From Proteus vulgaris (GTDB taxonomy: Bacteria; Pseudomonadota; Gammaproteobacteria; Enterobacterales; Enterobacteriaceae), in assembly GCF_033708015.1 (NCBI RefSeq), contig NZ_CP137920.1, positions 2,108,001-2,172,000 on the forward strand: a stretch of DNA of 64,000 nucleotides. The letters run 5' to 3'. The position numbers and the translations under genes are program-made. Positions 56,412-64,000 of the stretch are shown here, piece after piece; positions within the stretch are counted from its first letter, which is position 1; each line of letters starts with the position of its first letter. A model generated the notes under the pieces. That model was not told the origin of the DNA. It did not search any database and saw nothing but the letters and a program-made list of their open reading frames with translations.

Positions 56412-59276
56412 TTAGAAATAGTAATTTGTATTAATTTTGCTCAGTGTTTTATCACCATTTTCTTCTTGTTCATAATCAAATTTAATTTCACCTTTTACTT
56501 GATGATGTGAAATCGATTTTTTACTTTCCAAACTTAAGAGTACAAGAGGTAATGACTTCCCTTTATAAGCTAATTCACTCACAGACATGACATCTATAGA
56601 ATTAATAATATACTTAATTTTAATTAAATCTTTCTTAGATGAATCATATAAATTATCTAACCGAACCTTGATGTCTTTTAACGTAAGCTTATCTTTTTCT
56701 TTCACTTCATCTAAAAGCGTTTTAATTCCTTTTTCAATCTCATCATAAATTTTTTCACTTTTTTCTTCTAATTGATATTTAGAAATAAAATAAGGTTTGA
56801 ATTTTTCATTCATACTATCTTTTTCTTGTGAAGCTAATGTCTCCTTTTTCTCTTTTAAATCTGCTAAAAATTGTTTAACTTTAGCATTTCTACTTTTTGA
56901 ATATATTGGCTTATCTTTTAATTTATTACTCTGTTTTTTATCGGCAGATAAAGACAAATAGATATCATCAAGTTTCCCAATACGACTAGAAGTATTATAT
57001 TCTTTAGGGTATTTATCAAGTAACTTATTTAGCTTAAGTATTCTTTTATATATTCCTTTTAAATCTTTCCTTTTTTCTTCAAATTCTGTCTTATTCTTAT
57101 AATACTCACTATCATAAATAGGTACCTTAAATAAAGAATTGATCTTTTTTTGTAGCATCATCTCAAAACTATTAACCGCAGCTAAGGGATACCATTGAAC
57201 ATGACTTGTAGGGCTTGTTGTAGAACTTGCTGTTGAAGGTGTTACCCTTAAATCTCGATAACCAGTTAAATTTAAAATTAAAAAATCAAGATTGAGTTTT
57301 CTTTTAGCTTCTTTAGGTTCTTCTTCTCCATAAGAAATAATTTTATTTATATTTAAACCTAGTTTCATCAAATTTAATGCTATATTACCACCTATAGCAT
57401 TTCTTGGAACAGCAACGTATCTATCGTTATTGGTATTAGTTTCAATATTTAAACTAATTTCACTTCTTAATTCAGCCACTAATGAAAGTTCTATACTTTT
57501 ATTATTTTCAAGTTTCGATTTATTAATAATTTCAGATTTATAAAGAGATAGGTTTCCATTAATAAAATTAGCCACTTCGTTTAATTCAATTGAAAATGAA
57601 AAGTTCGATTTTTTTTCATAGTTTAGATTAAGGAGTACACTTGCCATGACAGGAGTAATAAATCCATAATTAATAGCGTTCTCATTCCATTGCTTGTTAT
57701 AACTTGTTATTCCTGCTGATAGGCCTCCAGAGACATTGGCATTTACTTTATTAACAAATGAAAATGTGACTTGATCCTTTTCATTTTTTGATAATGTAAG
57801 CGATTTATTTTTAGCATAATTAGCTAATAAAAAAGCATTTACCCCAATATTATCTGATAAACTAAATGCATTGATACCAAAAAATGCACGAATGCTATTT
57901 TCATTATTAACCGTAATACTTTCATTCTTTTTTAATTCTTTAACTAAAGAATAAATAATTTCCCCTTGCTTTATACCATTATTAATTCCTTTAATAACTC
58001 TATTTATTATTTCATAACTTTTATCCATATTTTCCTTTTCCCGATGTAAAGCTATATATTTATTTTCACTCGGTGAAATCGATGAATTGGTTAATCCTTT
58101 AATACTAGAGAATAATCCTCTAAATCCAGGATCAATACTTTTAGCGATATTTTTTGTCATTTCCTTATATTTTTTTAAGGCATATTCCTGTTTTGCCTTA
58201 TCAATATGGATCCTTGCATTATCAATATATGATGAAATAAAAGGAATATGTCGACTACTAAAGTTACCTATTGTCTGAGTCGAGAATGGTTGTCCTGAAT
58301 GGTAGTTCTTATAATTATTTTCACCTATCATAGAATAAAAAGATAAAGGAGGCTCTTGTTTTAAACGAGTCACTTCATATTGATAATCCTTAATGGAAAA
58401 AATATTTAAAGGATCAAGATAATATATTTTTATTCTATTACCTTTATCAACAACAAGTTGAATCTGATTGAGTACAGGTTTAATTGCTAATATTTTATCC
58501 GTTTCTTTTAATGGAAGTTTAATTTTATATTTTCCTAAACTTTCACTATCCACTTTATTATCGGGTTCATCTGCTTCACTTTTTATAGTCTCAGGTAACC
58601 CCATTGCAAGAAGTTGATTATCTTTGACTTCTATTGTAATATTCAATCCTTTTCTATTCACTTTTAAAATATTATTCTCTGTTTTCTCCACAATATTGTT
58701 GATACTTGACAAATCATGTCTTACACTATCTGCGACTATATATTTTTCATATTCTATGATAAAATTACCACTATTTTCATTTAATGAATGACCATTTAAA
58801 TCATAATTTTTTTCTATTTTTTTGAATTTTATTTTATAAAGCTCAGTGTTATTTTCATTATCCCCCCCCGATTTATCTCTTTTATTTCCAATTAAATTTC
58901 CTTGAGAATCAACGTAGAGTTCTTTAAATTTAATATCATCACCCGTTTGTGACTCTATATTAAACACATTATATTTAAATCCATTTTTTATATGTTTTTG
59001 ATATAAACCAGTAAATAAATCATGTGTTTTCCCTTTAATTAACATTAATGAGCCATCATCTGATAAAGTGATCCCCATATTGTTAAGAAGTGGCATATTA
59101 GTTGAGCCTAAATACACATAATTATTGGCATTATTTAAACTAAACTCACTTTCTTTTTTTTTCACATTATATTTTGTAGTACTATTTTTTATGCCGATTA
59201 TATTGTTATTCTCTTTATTATTATTAAATATACCTATAGGACGAAGCACACAATTAATTAAACTTACTCCCTTCAT
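56412..59276 (-). CDS. Large AT-rich protein resembling AvrE/DspE-family type III effectors
   Basis: A 954-residue protein without a Sec signal peptide, very rich in Lys, Asn, Ile and Ser. Residues 50-330 have short strands with LSDDGSLMLIKGK-like repeats suggesting a propeller. Residues about 450-680 are a run of amphipathic strands (KVNANVSGGLSAGI, SFSIELNEVANFINGNLSLY, IELSLVAELRSEISLNIE). These align by eye with the DspE block containing ELPGFIHGLTHG and TFSVDTSANLDLRAGI. The C-terminus (LPLVLLSLESKKSISHHQVK, then GEIKFDYEQEENGDKTL) parallels DspE ALLLGTSNSAAMSMERNIGT, then INFKYGQDQNTP. Residues 700-900 are charged coiled coil. AvrE-family proteins are about 1,600-1,800 residues, form membrane channels in host cells, and usually have a DspF-type chaperone gene; here the length is about half, no WxxxE motif and no chaperone or secretion genes are present. 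GGGGTGAG precedes the ATG. Confidence 0.65.
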   Translation of the reverse strand: MKGVSLINCVLRPIGIFNNNKENNNIIGIKNSTTKYNVKKKESEFSLNNANNYVYLGSTNMPLLNNMGITLSDDGSLMLIKGKTHDLFTGLYQKHIKNGFKYNVFNIESQTGDDIKFKELYVDSQGNLIGNKRDKSGGDNENNTELYKIKFKKIEKNYDLNGHSLNENSGNFIIEYEKYIVADSVRHDLSSINNIVEKTENNILKVNRKGLNITIEVKDNQLLAMGLPETIKSEADEPDNKVDSESLGKYKIKLPLKETDKILAIKPVLNQIQLVVDKGNRIKIYYLDPLNIFSIKDYQYEVTRLKQEPPLSFYSMIGENNYKNYHSGQPFSTQTIGNFSSRHIPFISSYIDNARIHIDKAKQEYALKKYKEMTKNIAKSIDPGFRGLFSSIKGLTNSSISPSENKYIALHREKENMDKSYEIINRVIKGINNGIKQGEIIYSLVKELKKNESITVNNENSIRAFFGINAFSLSDNIGVNAFLLANYAKNKSLTLSKNEKDQVTFSFVNKVNANVSGGLSAGITSYNKQWNENAINYGFITPVMASVLLNLNYEKKSNFSFSIELNEVANFINGNLSLYKSEIINKSKLENNKSIELSLVAELRSEISLNIETNTNNDRYVAVPRNAIGGNIALNLMKLGLNINKIISYGEEEPKEAKRKLNLDFLILNLTGYRDLRVTPSTASSTTSPTSHVQWYPLAAVNSFEMMLQKKINSLFKVPIYDSEYYKNKTEFEEKRKDLKGIYKRILKLNKLLDKYPKEYNTSSRIGKLDDIYLSLSADKKQSNKLKDKPIYSKSRNAKVKQFLADLKEKKETLASQEKDSMNEKFKPYFISKYQLEEKSEKIYDEIEKGIKTLLDEVKEKDKLTLKDIKVRLDNLYDSSKKDLIKIKYIINSIDVMSVSELAYKGKSLPLVLLSLESKKSISHHQVKGEIKFDYEQEENGDKTLSKINTNYYF

Positions 59277-59405
59277 TATCTCACCCCCATTTTCAAAAGA
59301 ATGGGATAATAATCAAGAAGATAAAGACTAAGAGATATCTATTATAGTCAGATTTTTATTAAAATATGCAAATAATAAGAAAAATGATATTTTATGAAAG
59401 TTAAA

Positions 59406-59444
59406 ACAAAAAAATAAGCGATAAATTAAAATTTATCGCTTATT
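59406..59444 (-). terminator. Terminator after ghrA
   Basis: AATAAGCGATAAATT and AATTTATCGCTTATT form a perfect 15-bp stem around two bases. On the minus strand it ends in TTTTTTTG, 31 bases after the ghrA stop. Confidence 0.88.
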
Positions 59445-59474
59445 ATATAAAATGAGAATGGCGTTTAGATATAT

Positions 59475-60416
59475 TTAATACCCGCTCTTCATATCTACCA
59501 CTCCAAAAGGTGCTTCACCTTTTTCAATTCGCTGGATATTTTCAACAATCGTATCCATTGCAATAGTAGGAATGGTAAACGCAGCAATATGTGGGGTAAT
59601 AGAAACACGAGGATGTGTCCAAAATGGGTGCATTCCCGCTAAAGGTTCTTGAGCAAAAACATCCAAGGTCGCATCAGCTATATGCCCTTGATCAATTGCC
59701 TCTAATAAGTCCTGATCGACTAAATGTGCGCCGCGCGCCAAATTAATTAAATAAGAAGAAGGTTTAAGTTGCTCAAAGAGTGAGAAATTCAAAATACCAT
59801 GCGTTTCTGGTGTATAAGGTAATAAGTTAATCAGTAAATTACACTCTTTGAGGAAATCGCTGAGTTGCTCTTTACCATAAAAACTTTCAACATTGTTAAT
59901 TTGTTTTTCACTGCGACTCCAGCAACGAACTTTAAATCCAAGCTCGGCGAGTTTAGTCGCAACACTCCCACCTAAAGCACCGGCACCTAAAACACCAATC
60001 ACAAAATTATCATAAGTATGCGCTGGAAGTTGTTTCCATAAACGTTGCGATTGTTGACGCTTATAATCATCCATTCGACGAAAATAATACATTACTTTAG
60101 CAATCGCATATTCTTGCATTTGAAGTCCCATTCCCGTGTCTTCCAAACGCATAACAGGGACACCGGTTGGTAATGTGCCGGGCTTTTGTTGTTCTTGCTT
60201 TAAAATAGCATCAACACCAGCCCCTAATGCAAAAATACCTTTAAGGTGATTACGACTTGCAAGCATTTCATAAGGAGGAAGCCAAACCATGGCGTAATCT
60301 GCAGGTTGATTATCGCCGGGTTCCCAAATGCGTATATTGGCATTTGGCAAACGCGCCTTCATACCATTGATCCATGTTTCTGCGTCAAAAAAAGGATGAT
60401 AATAAATAATATTCAT
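59475..60416 (-). CDS. ghrA: Glyoxylate/hydroxypyruvate reductase A
   Basis: An NAD(P)H-dependent 2-hydroxyacid dehydrogenase of about 313 residues, reducing glyoxylate and hydroxypyruvate. The Rossmann motif is VIGVLGAGALGGSVATKLAE. MRLEDTGMGLQMQEYAIAKV, INLARGAHLVDQDLLEAIDQ and the catalytic His region SITPHIAAFT match E. coli GhrA. The start at 60416 (MNIIYYHP) follows GGAGGAAGG; an extended frame adds nine residues before that site. Adjacent to tRNA-Ser(GGA), as serX-ghrA in E. coli. Confidence 0.94.
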   Translation of the reverse strand: MNIIYYHPFFDAETWINGMKARLPNANIRIWEPGDNQPADYAMVWLPPYEMLASRNHLKGIFALGAGVDAILKQEQQKPGTLPTGVPVMRLEDTGMGLQMQEYAIAKVMYYFRRMDDYKRQQSQRLWKQLPAHTYDNFVIGVLGAGALGGSVATKLAELGFKVRCWSRSEKQINNVESFYGKEQLSDFLKECNLLINLLPYTPETHGILNFSLFEQLKPSSYLINLARGAHLVDQDLLEAIDQGHIADATLDVFAQEPLAGMHPFWTHPRVSITPHIAAFTIPTIAMDTIVENIQRIEKGEAPFGVVDMKSGY

Positions 60417-60658
60417 TTTGCCTTCCTCCAGCATTTTTATCATAGGGTGCGAGGGTTACGTTCTGATTTCAAGTCTCTTTAAATAAGTTGTTAATAAAAA
60501 TGTTGAGAATGTTAACCAGTTAACGAAATTTTTTAATTCTCATTTCAATGCAACCATTCATTGCTATTGCTTTATTGCATAATTTGCCTAGCTTTTGTGC
60601 ATATTGTTTTTTATTTGACTGCTTGAGTCAAAAGTTAAAGGAAAAATGCATTTAGCTG

Positions 60659-60687
60659 TTGACGCCTATGATCCTTTTCCATATAGT
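60659..60687 (+). promoter_or_regulatory. Strong promoter for tRNA-Ser
   Basis: TTGACG (60659-60664), a 17-base spacer and TATAGT (60682-60687), followed by a GC-rich discriminator AGCGCCCC typical of stringently controlled stable-RNA promoters, 45 bases before the tRNA. Confidence 0.8.
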
Positions 60688-60731
60688 AGCGCCCCGTTGA
60701 GAGATGTTAAGTACATATCCAACAACAATAC

Positions 60732-60819
60732 GGTGAGATGTCCGAGAGGCTGAAGGAGCACGCCTGGAAAGTGTGTATACGGCAACGTATCGAGGGTTCG
60801 AATCCCTCTCTCACCGCCA
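60732..60819 (+). tRNA. serX: tRNA-Ser (anticodon GGA)
   Basis: An 88-base type II tRNA. GGTGAGA/TCTCACC acceptor arms and the anticodon loop CTGGAAA give GGA, reading UCC/UCU. A long variable arm (TATACGGCAACGTAT region), GGTTCGAATCC T-loop and encoded CCA are present. The adjacent ghrA matches the E. coli serX neighbourhood, so the symbol is by synteny. Confidence 0.96.
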
Positions 60820-60832
60820 TATTCTAAGAGAG

Positions 60833-60862
60833 AGCCTAGCTAAATAGCTAGGCTTTTTCTTT
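60833..60862 (+). terminator. Terminator after tRNA-Ser
   Basis: AGCCTAGCTA-AA-TAGCTAGGCT followed by TTTTCTTTT. Confidence 0.92.
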
Positions 60863-61400
60863 TTAGTATTTCTAAAATAGACCTTATCGTCTCCATTCTC
60901 TTCACTGAGTTGTTTATCTCCCCATTATTCTTCATTTTTTGATAACATTATTGATAGTATACAACACATTTTTTATTTTATTTTTTTCTTAATCGTTTAT
61001 TTAATAATTTCTTATCACTTAATAATCTCTGATAATTAATTTTAATGAATCAAAATAACTTATGTAGTTGTTATTTATGTTTATCCGATTTTTATGACAT
61101 AAAAAAGTTTTTATTATCCTATCTATAAACGACATTTATTCTAAAATAAAACGCTTTTTATAATTTTAAAATAAATTTAAACTTTATTTTCAAGCAAGCA
61201 ACAGAATAAATACAATAATATACATTGCATTATCTATTTAGGTTAACTTATTAGTTTAATTGATTTTATTTTTGCTAAGCTTTAAGATATACATTAATAA
61301 TTTGATATATCACATTATTATCAGCGAATAAAAGCGATATCCTTTCTTTTCCTTATCGCCGTTATTCGGCATCTGACTTCTTATTTTGGTTTGATCCTAA
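60863..61400. other. AT-rich intergenic region upstream of dauA
   Basis: No gene is visible in about 540 bases. Near the dauA end there is a two-part hairpin: GAATAA (61326-61331) and GCGATA (61334-61339) pair with TATCGC (61354-61359) and TTATTC (61362-61367). It probably lies in the dauA leader. No repeat of the tRNA 3' end, which would mark an integrated element, is seen. Confidence 0.5.
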
Positions 61401-63101
61401 ATGAAAACTCATAAAGTTAACAGGGTTCGCCCCTTTAGTGCATTTATTGATGCATGTGTAAAAGAGCCTTACTCTTTTGCGCGTTTATTAAAAGATATTA
61501 TTGCAGGGATCACCGTGGGTATTATCGCGATACCTCTAGCCATGGCTTTGGCTATTGGTAGCGGTGTTCCTCCGCAATACGGTCTTTATACCGCAGCTAT
61601 TGCCGGTATCGTTATTGCTGTTTCTGGTGGCTCTCGATACAGCGTTTCAGGCCCTACTGCCGCTTTTGTTGTGATCCTTTATCCTGTATCACAACAATTT
61701 GGTTTGAGTGGCTTACTAATTGCTACGCTTATGTCTGGCGTGATCTTAGTGGTTATGGGATTAGCGCGCTTTGGTAAGCTCATTGAGTATATTCCCGTTT
61801 CTGTTACTCTCGGTTTTACATCAGGGATTGCTATTACAATCGCCACAATGCAAGTAAAAGATTTTTTTGGTCTTGAATTAGCACATGTCCCAGAAACCTA
61901 TATTGATAAAGTTATTGCCCTAGGCTCTGCATTACCGACTATTCATATTGGTGATACGCTGATTGGTTTGACAACCCTATTTGTTTTAATTTATTGGCCT
62001 AAGCTGAATTTACGTTTACCTGGTCACTTACCTGCTTTAATCGCAGGGACTGCGGTAATGGGTATTGTGAATATGTTCGGTCATGATGTTGCGACAATTG
62101 GCTCACAATTTAGCTATACCCTTCCTAATGGAACAACAGGACAAGGAATTCCGCCTATACTGCCTCAGTTTGTTTTACCTTGGAATTTACCAAGCTCAGG
62201 TACATCACTTGAATTAAATTGGAGCACCGTCTCTGCGTTATTACCCGCTGCCTTTTCAATGGCAATGTTAGGTGCCATTGAATCGTTGTTATGTGCAGTT
62301 GTCCTTGATGGCATGACAGGCAAAAAACATCACTCTAATGGTGAATTAGTGGGACAAGGGGTTGGTAATATAGTCGCACCTTTCTTTGGTGGTATTACAG
62401 CAACTGCGGCCATTGCGCGTTCAGCAGCTAACGTGCGTGCGGGTGCAACATCGCCCGTTTCTGCCATTGTTCACTCATTGCTAGTATTACTGACTTTACT
62501 TGTATTAGCTCCCTTTCTTTCGTATTTACCTTTAGCTGCAATGTCTGCACTGCTGTTAATTGTTGCATGGAATATGAGCGAAGCACGTAAAGTGATTGAT
62601 CTTATTCGACACGCCCCTAAAGACGATATTATTGTCTTAGTATTATGTTTATCGCTTACCGTTCTCTTTGATATGGTTATTGCAATTACTATCGGTATTG
62701 TGTTGGCTTCACTGTTATTTATGCGTCGTATTGCTAATATGACCAAAATAACAGAATCCCCTTATACTGATGATGATAAGCAGTTATTAGTTGTGCGTGT
62801 TAATGGCCCATTATTCTTTGCCGCCGCTGAACGTATCTTTAATGAACTACGTGAACGCAGTAAAGGTTACAAAACCGTGATTATGCAATGGGATGCTGTT
62901 CCTGTATTAGATGCAGGGGGATTACATGCGTTCCAGCATTTCGTTACTGATGTTAAAGACGATACTCATGTGATTGTGTGTGATATTCCTTTTCAACCCT
63001 TAAAAACGTTGGCAAGAGCAAAAGTGACACCGATTGAAAGTACACTGAGTTTCTATCCTTCATTGCAAAAGGCACTGGATGATTTGGAATTAATTCAGTA
63101 G
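61401..63101 (+). CDS. dauA: SulP-family C4-dicarboxylate/anion transporter DauA
   Basis: A 566-residue inner-membrane transporter close to E. coli DauA (YchM), an aerobic succinate/C4-dicarboxylate carrier. About 14 helices start at [40 protein letters not shown] and [20 protein letters not shown] are the SulP signature, and [20 protein letters not shown] lies in the second half. A C-terminal STAS domain (about residues 440-560) contains [14 protein letters not shown]. Single-gene unit with its own terminator. Confidence 0.93.
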   Translation: MKTHKVNRVRPFSAFIDACVKEPYSFARLLKDIIAGITVGIIAIPLAMALAIGSGVPPQYGLYTAAIAGIVIAVSGGSRYSVSGPTAAFVVILYPVSQQFGLSGLLIATLMSGVILVVMGLARFGKLIEYIPVSVTLGFTSGIAITIATMQVKDFFGLELAHVPETYIDKVIALGSALPTIHIGDTLIGLTTLFVLIYWPKLNLRLPGHLPALIAGTAVMGIVNMFGHDVATIGSQFSYTLPNGTTGQGIPPILPQFVLPWNLPSSGTSLELNWSTVSALLPAAFSMAMLGAIESLLCAVVLDGMTGKKHHSNGELVGQGVGNIVAPFFGGITATAAIARSAANVRAGATSPVSAIVHSLLVLLTLLVLAPFLSYLPLAAMSALLLIVAWNMSEARKVIDLIRHAPKDDIIVLVLCLSLTVLFDMVIAITIGIVLASLLFMRRIANMTKITESPYTDDDKQLLVVRVNGPLFFAAAERIFNELRERSKGYKTVIMQWDAVPVLDAGGLHAFQHFVTDVKDDTHVIVCDIPFQPLKTLARAKVTPIESTLSFYPSLQKALDDLELIQ

Positions 63102-63128
63102 TGGTTTAGATTTTTCAGAGAAAAAATT

Positions 63129-63172
63129 AACGCCTTTAATTAATATTAAATAAAAGTTAAAGGCGTTTTTAA
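63129..63172 (+). terminator. Terminator after dauA
   Basis: AACGCCTTTAA (63129-63139) and TTAAAGGCGTT (63157-63167) form an 11-bp stem around 17 bases, followed by a T run. Confidence 0.82.
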
Positions 63173-63237
63173 TTCTAAGCGTTAATTTGATAAATGATTA
63201 ACTTCAACCTTTATTGTTAATATAAGAAATAATTCAC

Positions 63238-64000
63238 TTAATAAGGAATAAACGCCTTACCAATTCCACTTCCTTGCACACCCTTTTTTAATAAATCTTG
63301 ATAAAGTGCATTCATACCCAGCCAATGGTTTTCACACCAGTCAGGCGCTAACAAAGTGGGTTTTCTGGCACTAGCACACACACGATGGTAGATCATTTCA
63401 GGAGGTGTATGGCGGATCATCTCACCCGCAGTATAAACATACTGTTCCTGCGTCAATGCATTAACACGCCCTGCTTTCCATGCTTTTGCTATCGTGCTCC
63501 CTTCAACAATATGCAAAGGGTGTAATTTAAGTCCATCAGTACCCGTAGCTACAACACGTTCTAAAGTTTGCATATTAAGCTGATGATCTTCACGTGGTAA
63601 CCCAACAATAAGATGTGTACATACCTTTAAACCTCGCCGACGAGCTTCACGCGTCGTCGCTTGGTAGCATTGAAAATCATGTCCACGATTAATGTGCTTC
63701 AATGTTTTATCATGAGCCGTTTGTAAACCGAGCTCCAACCATACTTCATAGCCTTGATCATGATAACCTTGCAATAAATCCAACACACTAATGGGGACAC
63801 AATCTGGTCGAGTTCCTACACACAACCCGACCATATCTGCTTGTAACAACGCGGTTTCATATAACGTGCGTAAATATTCTACTTCGGCATAAGTACTGGT
63901 ATAGGCTTGAAAATAAGCAAGATAACGACGTGCGCGGTTAATATTTTTAGCTTGTAATGCCACTTGCTCTTCAATGGAGTGATATTGCGTTTGCTCATCA
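63238..64000 (-). CDS. yhcC: YhcC-family radical SAM protein, C-terminal part (cut by the window edge)
   Basis: The last 253 codons of a radical SAM protein (TIGR01212/YhcC family); the start and the Fe-S CxxxCxxC motif lie beyond base 64000. Matching segments are RARRYLAYFQAYTSTYAEVE, VGLCVGTRPDCVPISVLDLL, YEVWLELGLQTAHDKTLKHI and LKLHPLHIVEGSTIAKAWKA, close to E. coli YhcC. The frame is open to the window edge, where QYHSIEEQVALQAKN still aligns. The reaction catalysed is unknown. Confidence 0.92.
   Translation of the reverse strand, partial: DEQTQYHSIEEQVALQAKNINRARRYLAYFQAYTSTYAEVEYLRTLYETALLQADMVGLCVGTRPDCVPISVLDLLQGYHDQGYEVWLELGLQTAHDKTLKHINRGHDFQCYQATTREARRRGLKVCTHLIVGLPREDHQLNMQTLERVVATGTDGLKLHPLHIVEGSTIAKAWKAGRVNALTQEQYVYTAGEMIRHTPPEMIYHRVCASARKPTLLAPDWCENHWLGMNALYQDLLKKGVQGSGIGKAFIPY

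Noticed and set aside
60511..60524. GTTAAC-CA-GTTAAC repeat upstream of ghrA
   Set aside because: Two self-palindromic 6-mers in AT-rich DNA; no known binding motif and no support for a function.
60732..60819. tRNA-Ser as the attachment site of an integrated island
   Set aside because: No repeat of the tRNA 3' end and no integrase gene were seen on either side.

Overview
The window is a stretch of chromosome from a low-GC member of the Enterobacterales, most likely Proteus or a close relative (Morganellaceae). The basis is protein similarity recalled from E. coli, the AT-rich base composition and the gene order. No rRNA or species marker is present, so the species is not resolved. Most of the window is core genome whose order follows E. 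coli blocks: ycgN-ycgM-ycgL-minCDE; rnd-fadD-yeaY-tsaB-yoaA-yoaB; zwf-hexR-pykA-lpxM-mepM-znuA-znuCB-ruvBAC-yebC-nudB-aspS; yecN-cmoAB-(insert)-cutC-yecM-argS; murJ-(insert)-rimJ-mdtH-yceB; ycdY-(insert)-ghrA-tRNA-Ser. There is no transposase, prophage, CRISPR array or rRNA operon.

Region by region. 1-7,060: a partial chemotaxis receptor, a Nudix hydrolase, a TetR repressor divergent from a Rob-like AraC activator with palindromic sites between them, a secreted hydrolase overlapping a DMT exporter, and fetAB behind a near-consensus Fur box. 7,190-12,300: a small DUF6392-like protein, ycgN, ycgM, a lipoprotein lytic transglycosylase, ycgL and minCDE (division-site placement). 12,675-19,780: RNase D, FadD (TTG starts, FadR operator), YeaY, TsaB, YoaA and YoaB. 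19,760-22,990: an NmrA-like reductase, a Gln-rich lipoprotein with an LprI-like end, and the spermidine exporter mdtJI preceded by a 32-codon upstream ORF. 23,324-38,707: sugar catabolism with its HexR switch, lipid A and murein enzymes, zinc uptake with a Zur box, a DarG-like macrodomain protein, the Holliday-junction machinery with a LexA box, and aspS.

38,974-47,520: yecN and the tRNA cmo5U enzymes CmoA/CmoB, then an unrecognised membrane protein and an ABC-F ATPase where E. coli carries torYZ, followed by cutC, yecM and argS. The ABC-F leader contains three RNA arms able to form mutually exclusive hairpins next to a sequestrable ribosome-binding site. 47,520-55,300: a small lipoprotein, nearly 1 kb of gene-free AT-rich DNA with two related palindromes, murJ, a TetR/acetyltransferase pair with tandem operators, rimJ, mdtH, yceB and ycdY.

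55,500-60,820 is the most unusual part. Between ycdY and ghrA, where E. coli has ycdX, lie a prolyl-hydroxylase-like 2OG oxygenase and a very AT-rich 954-codon gene. Its central beta-strand-rich region and extreme C-terminus resemble the AvrE/DspE family of type III effectors, known mainly from plant pathogens. The window ends with tRNA-Ser(GGA), dauA and a partial yhcC.
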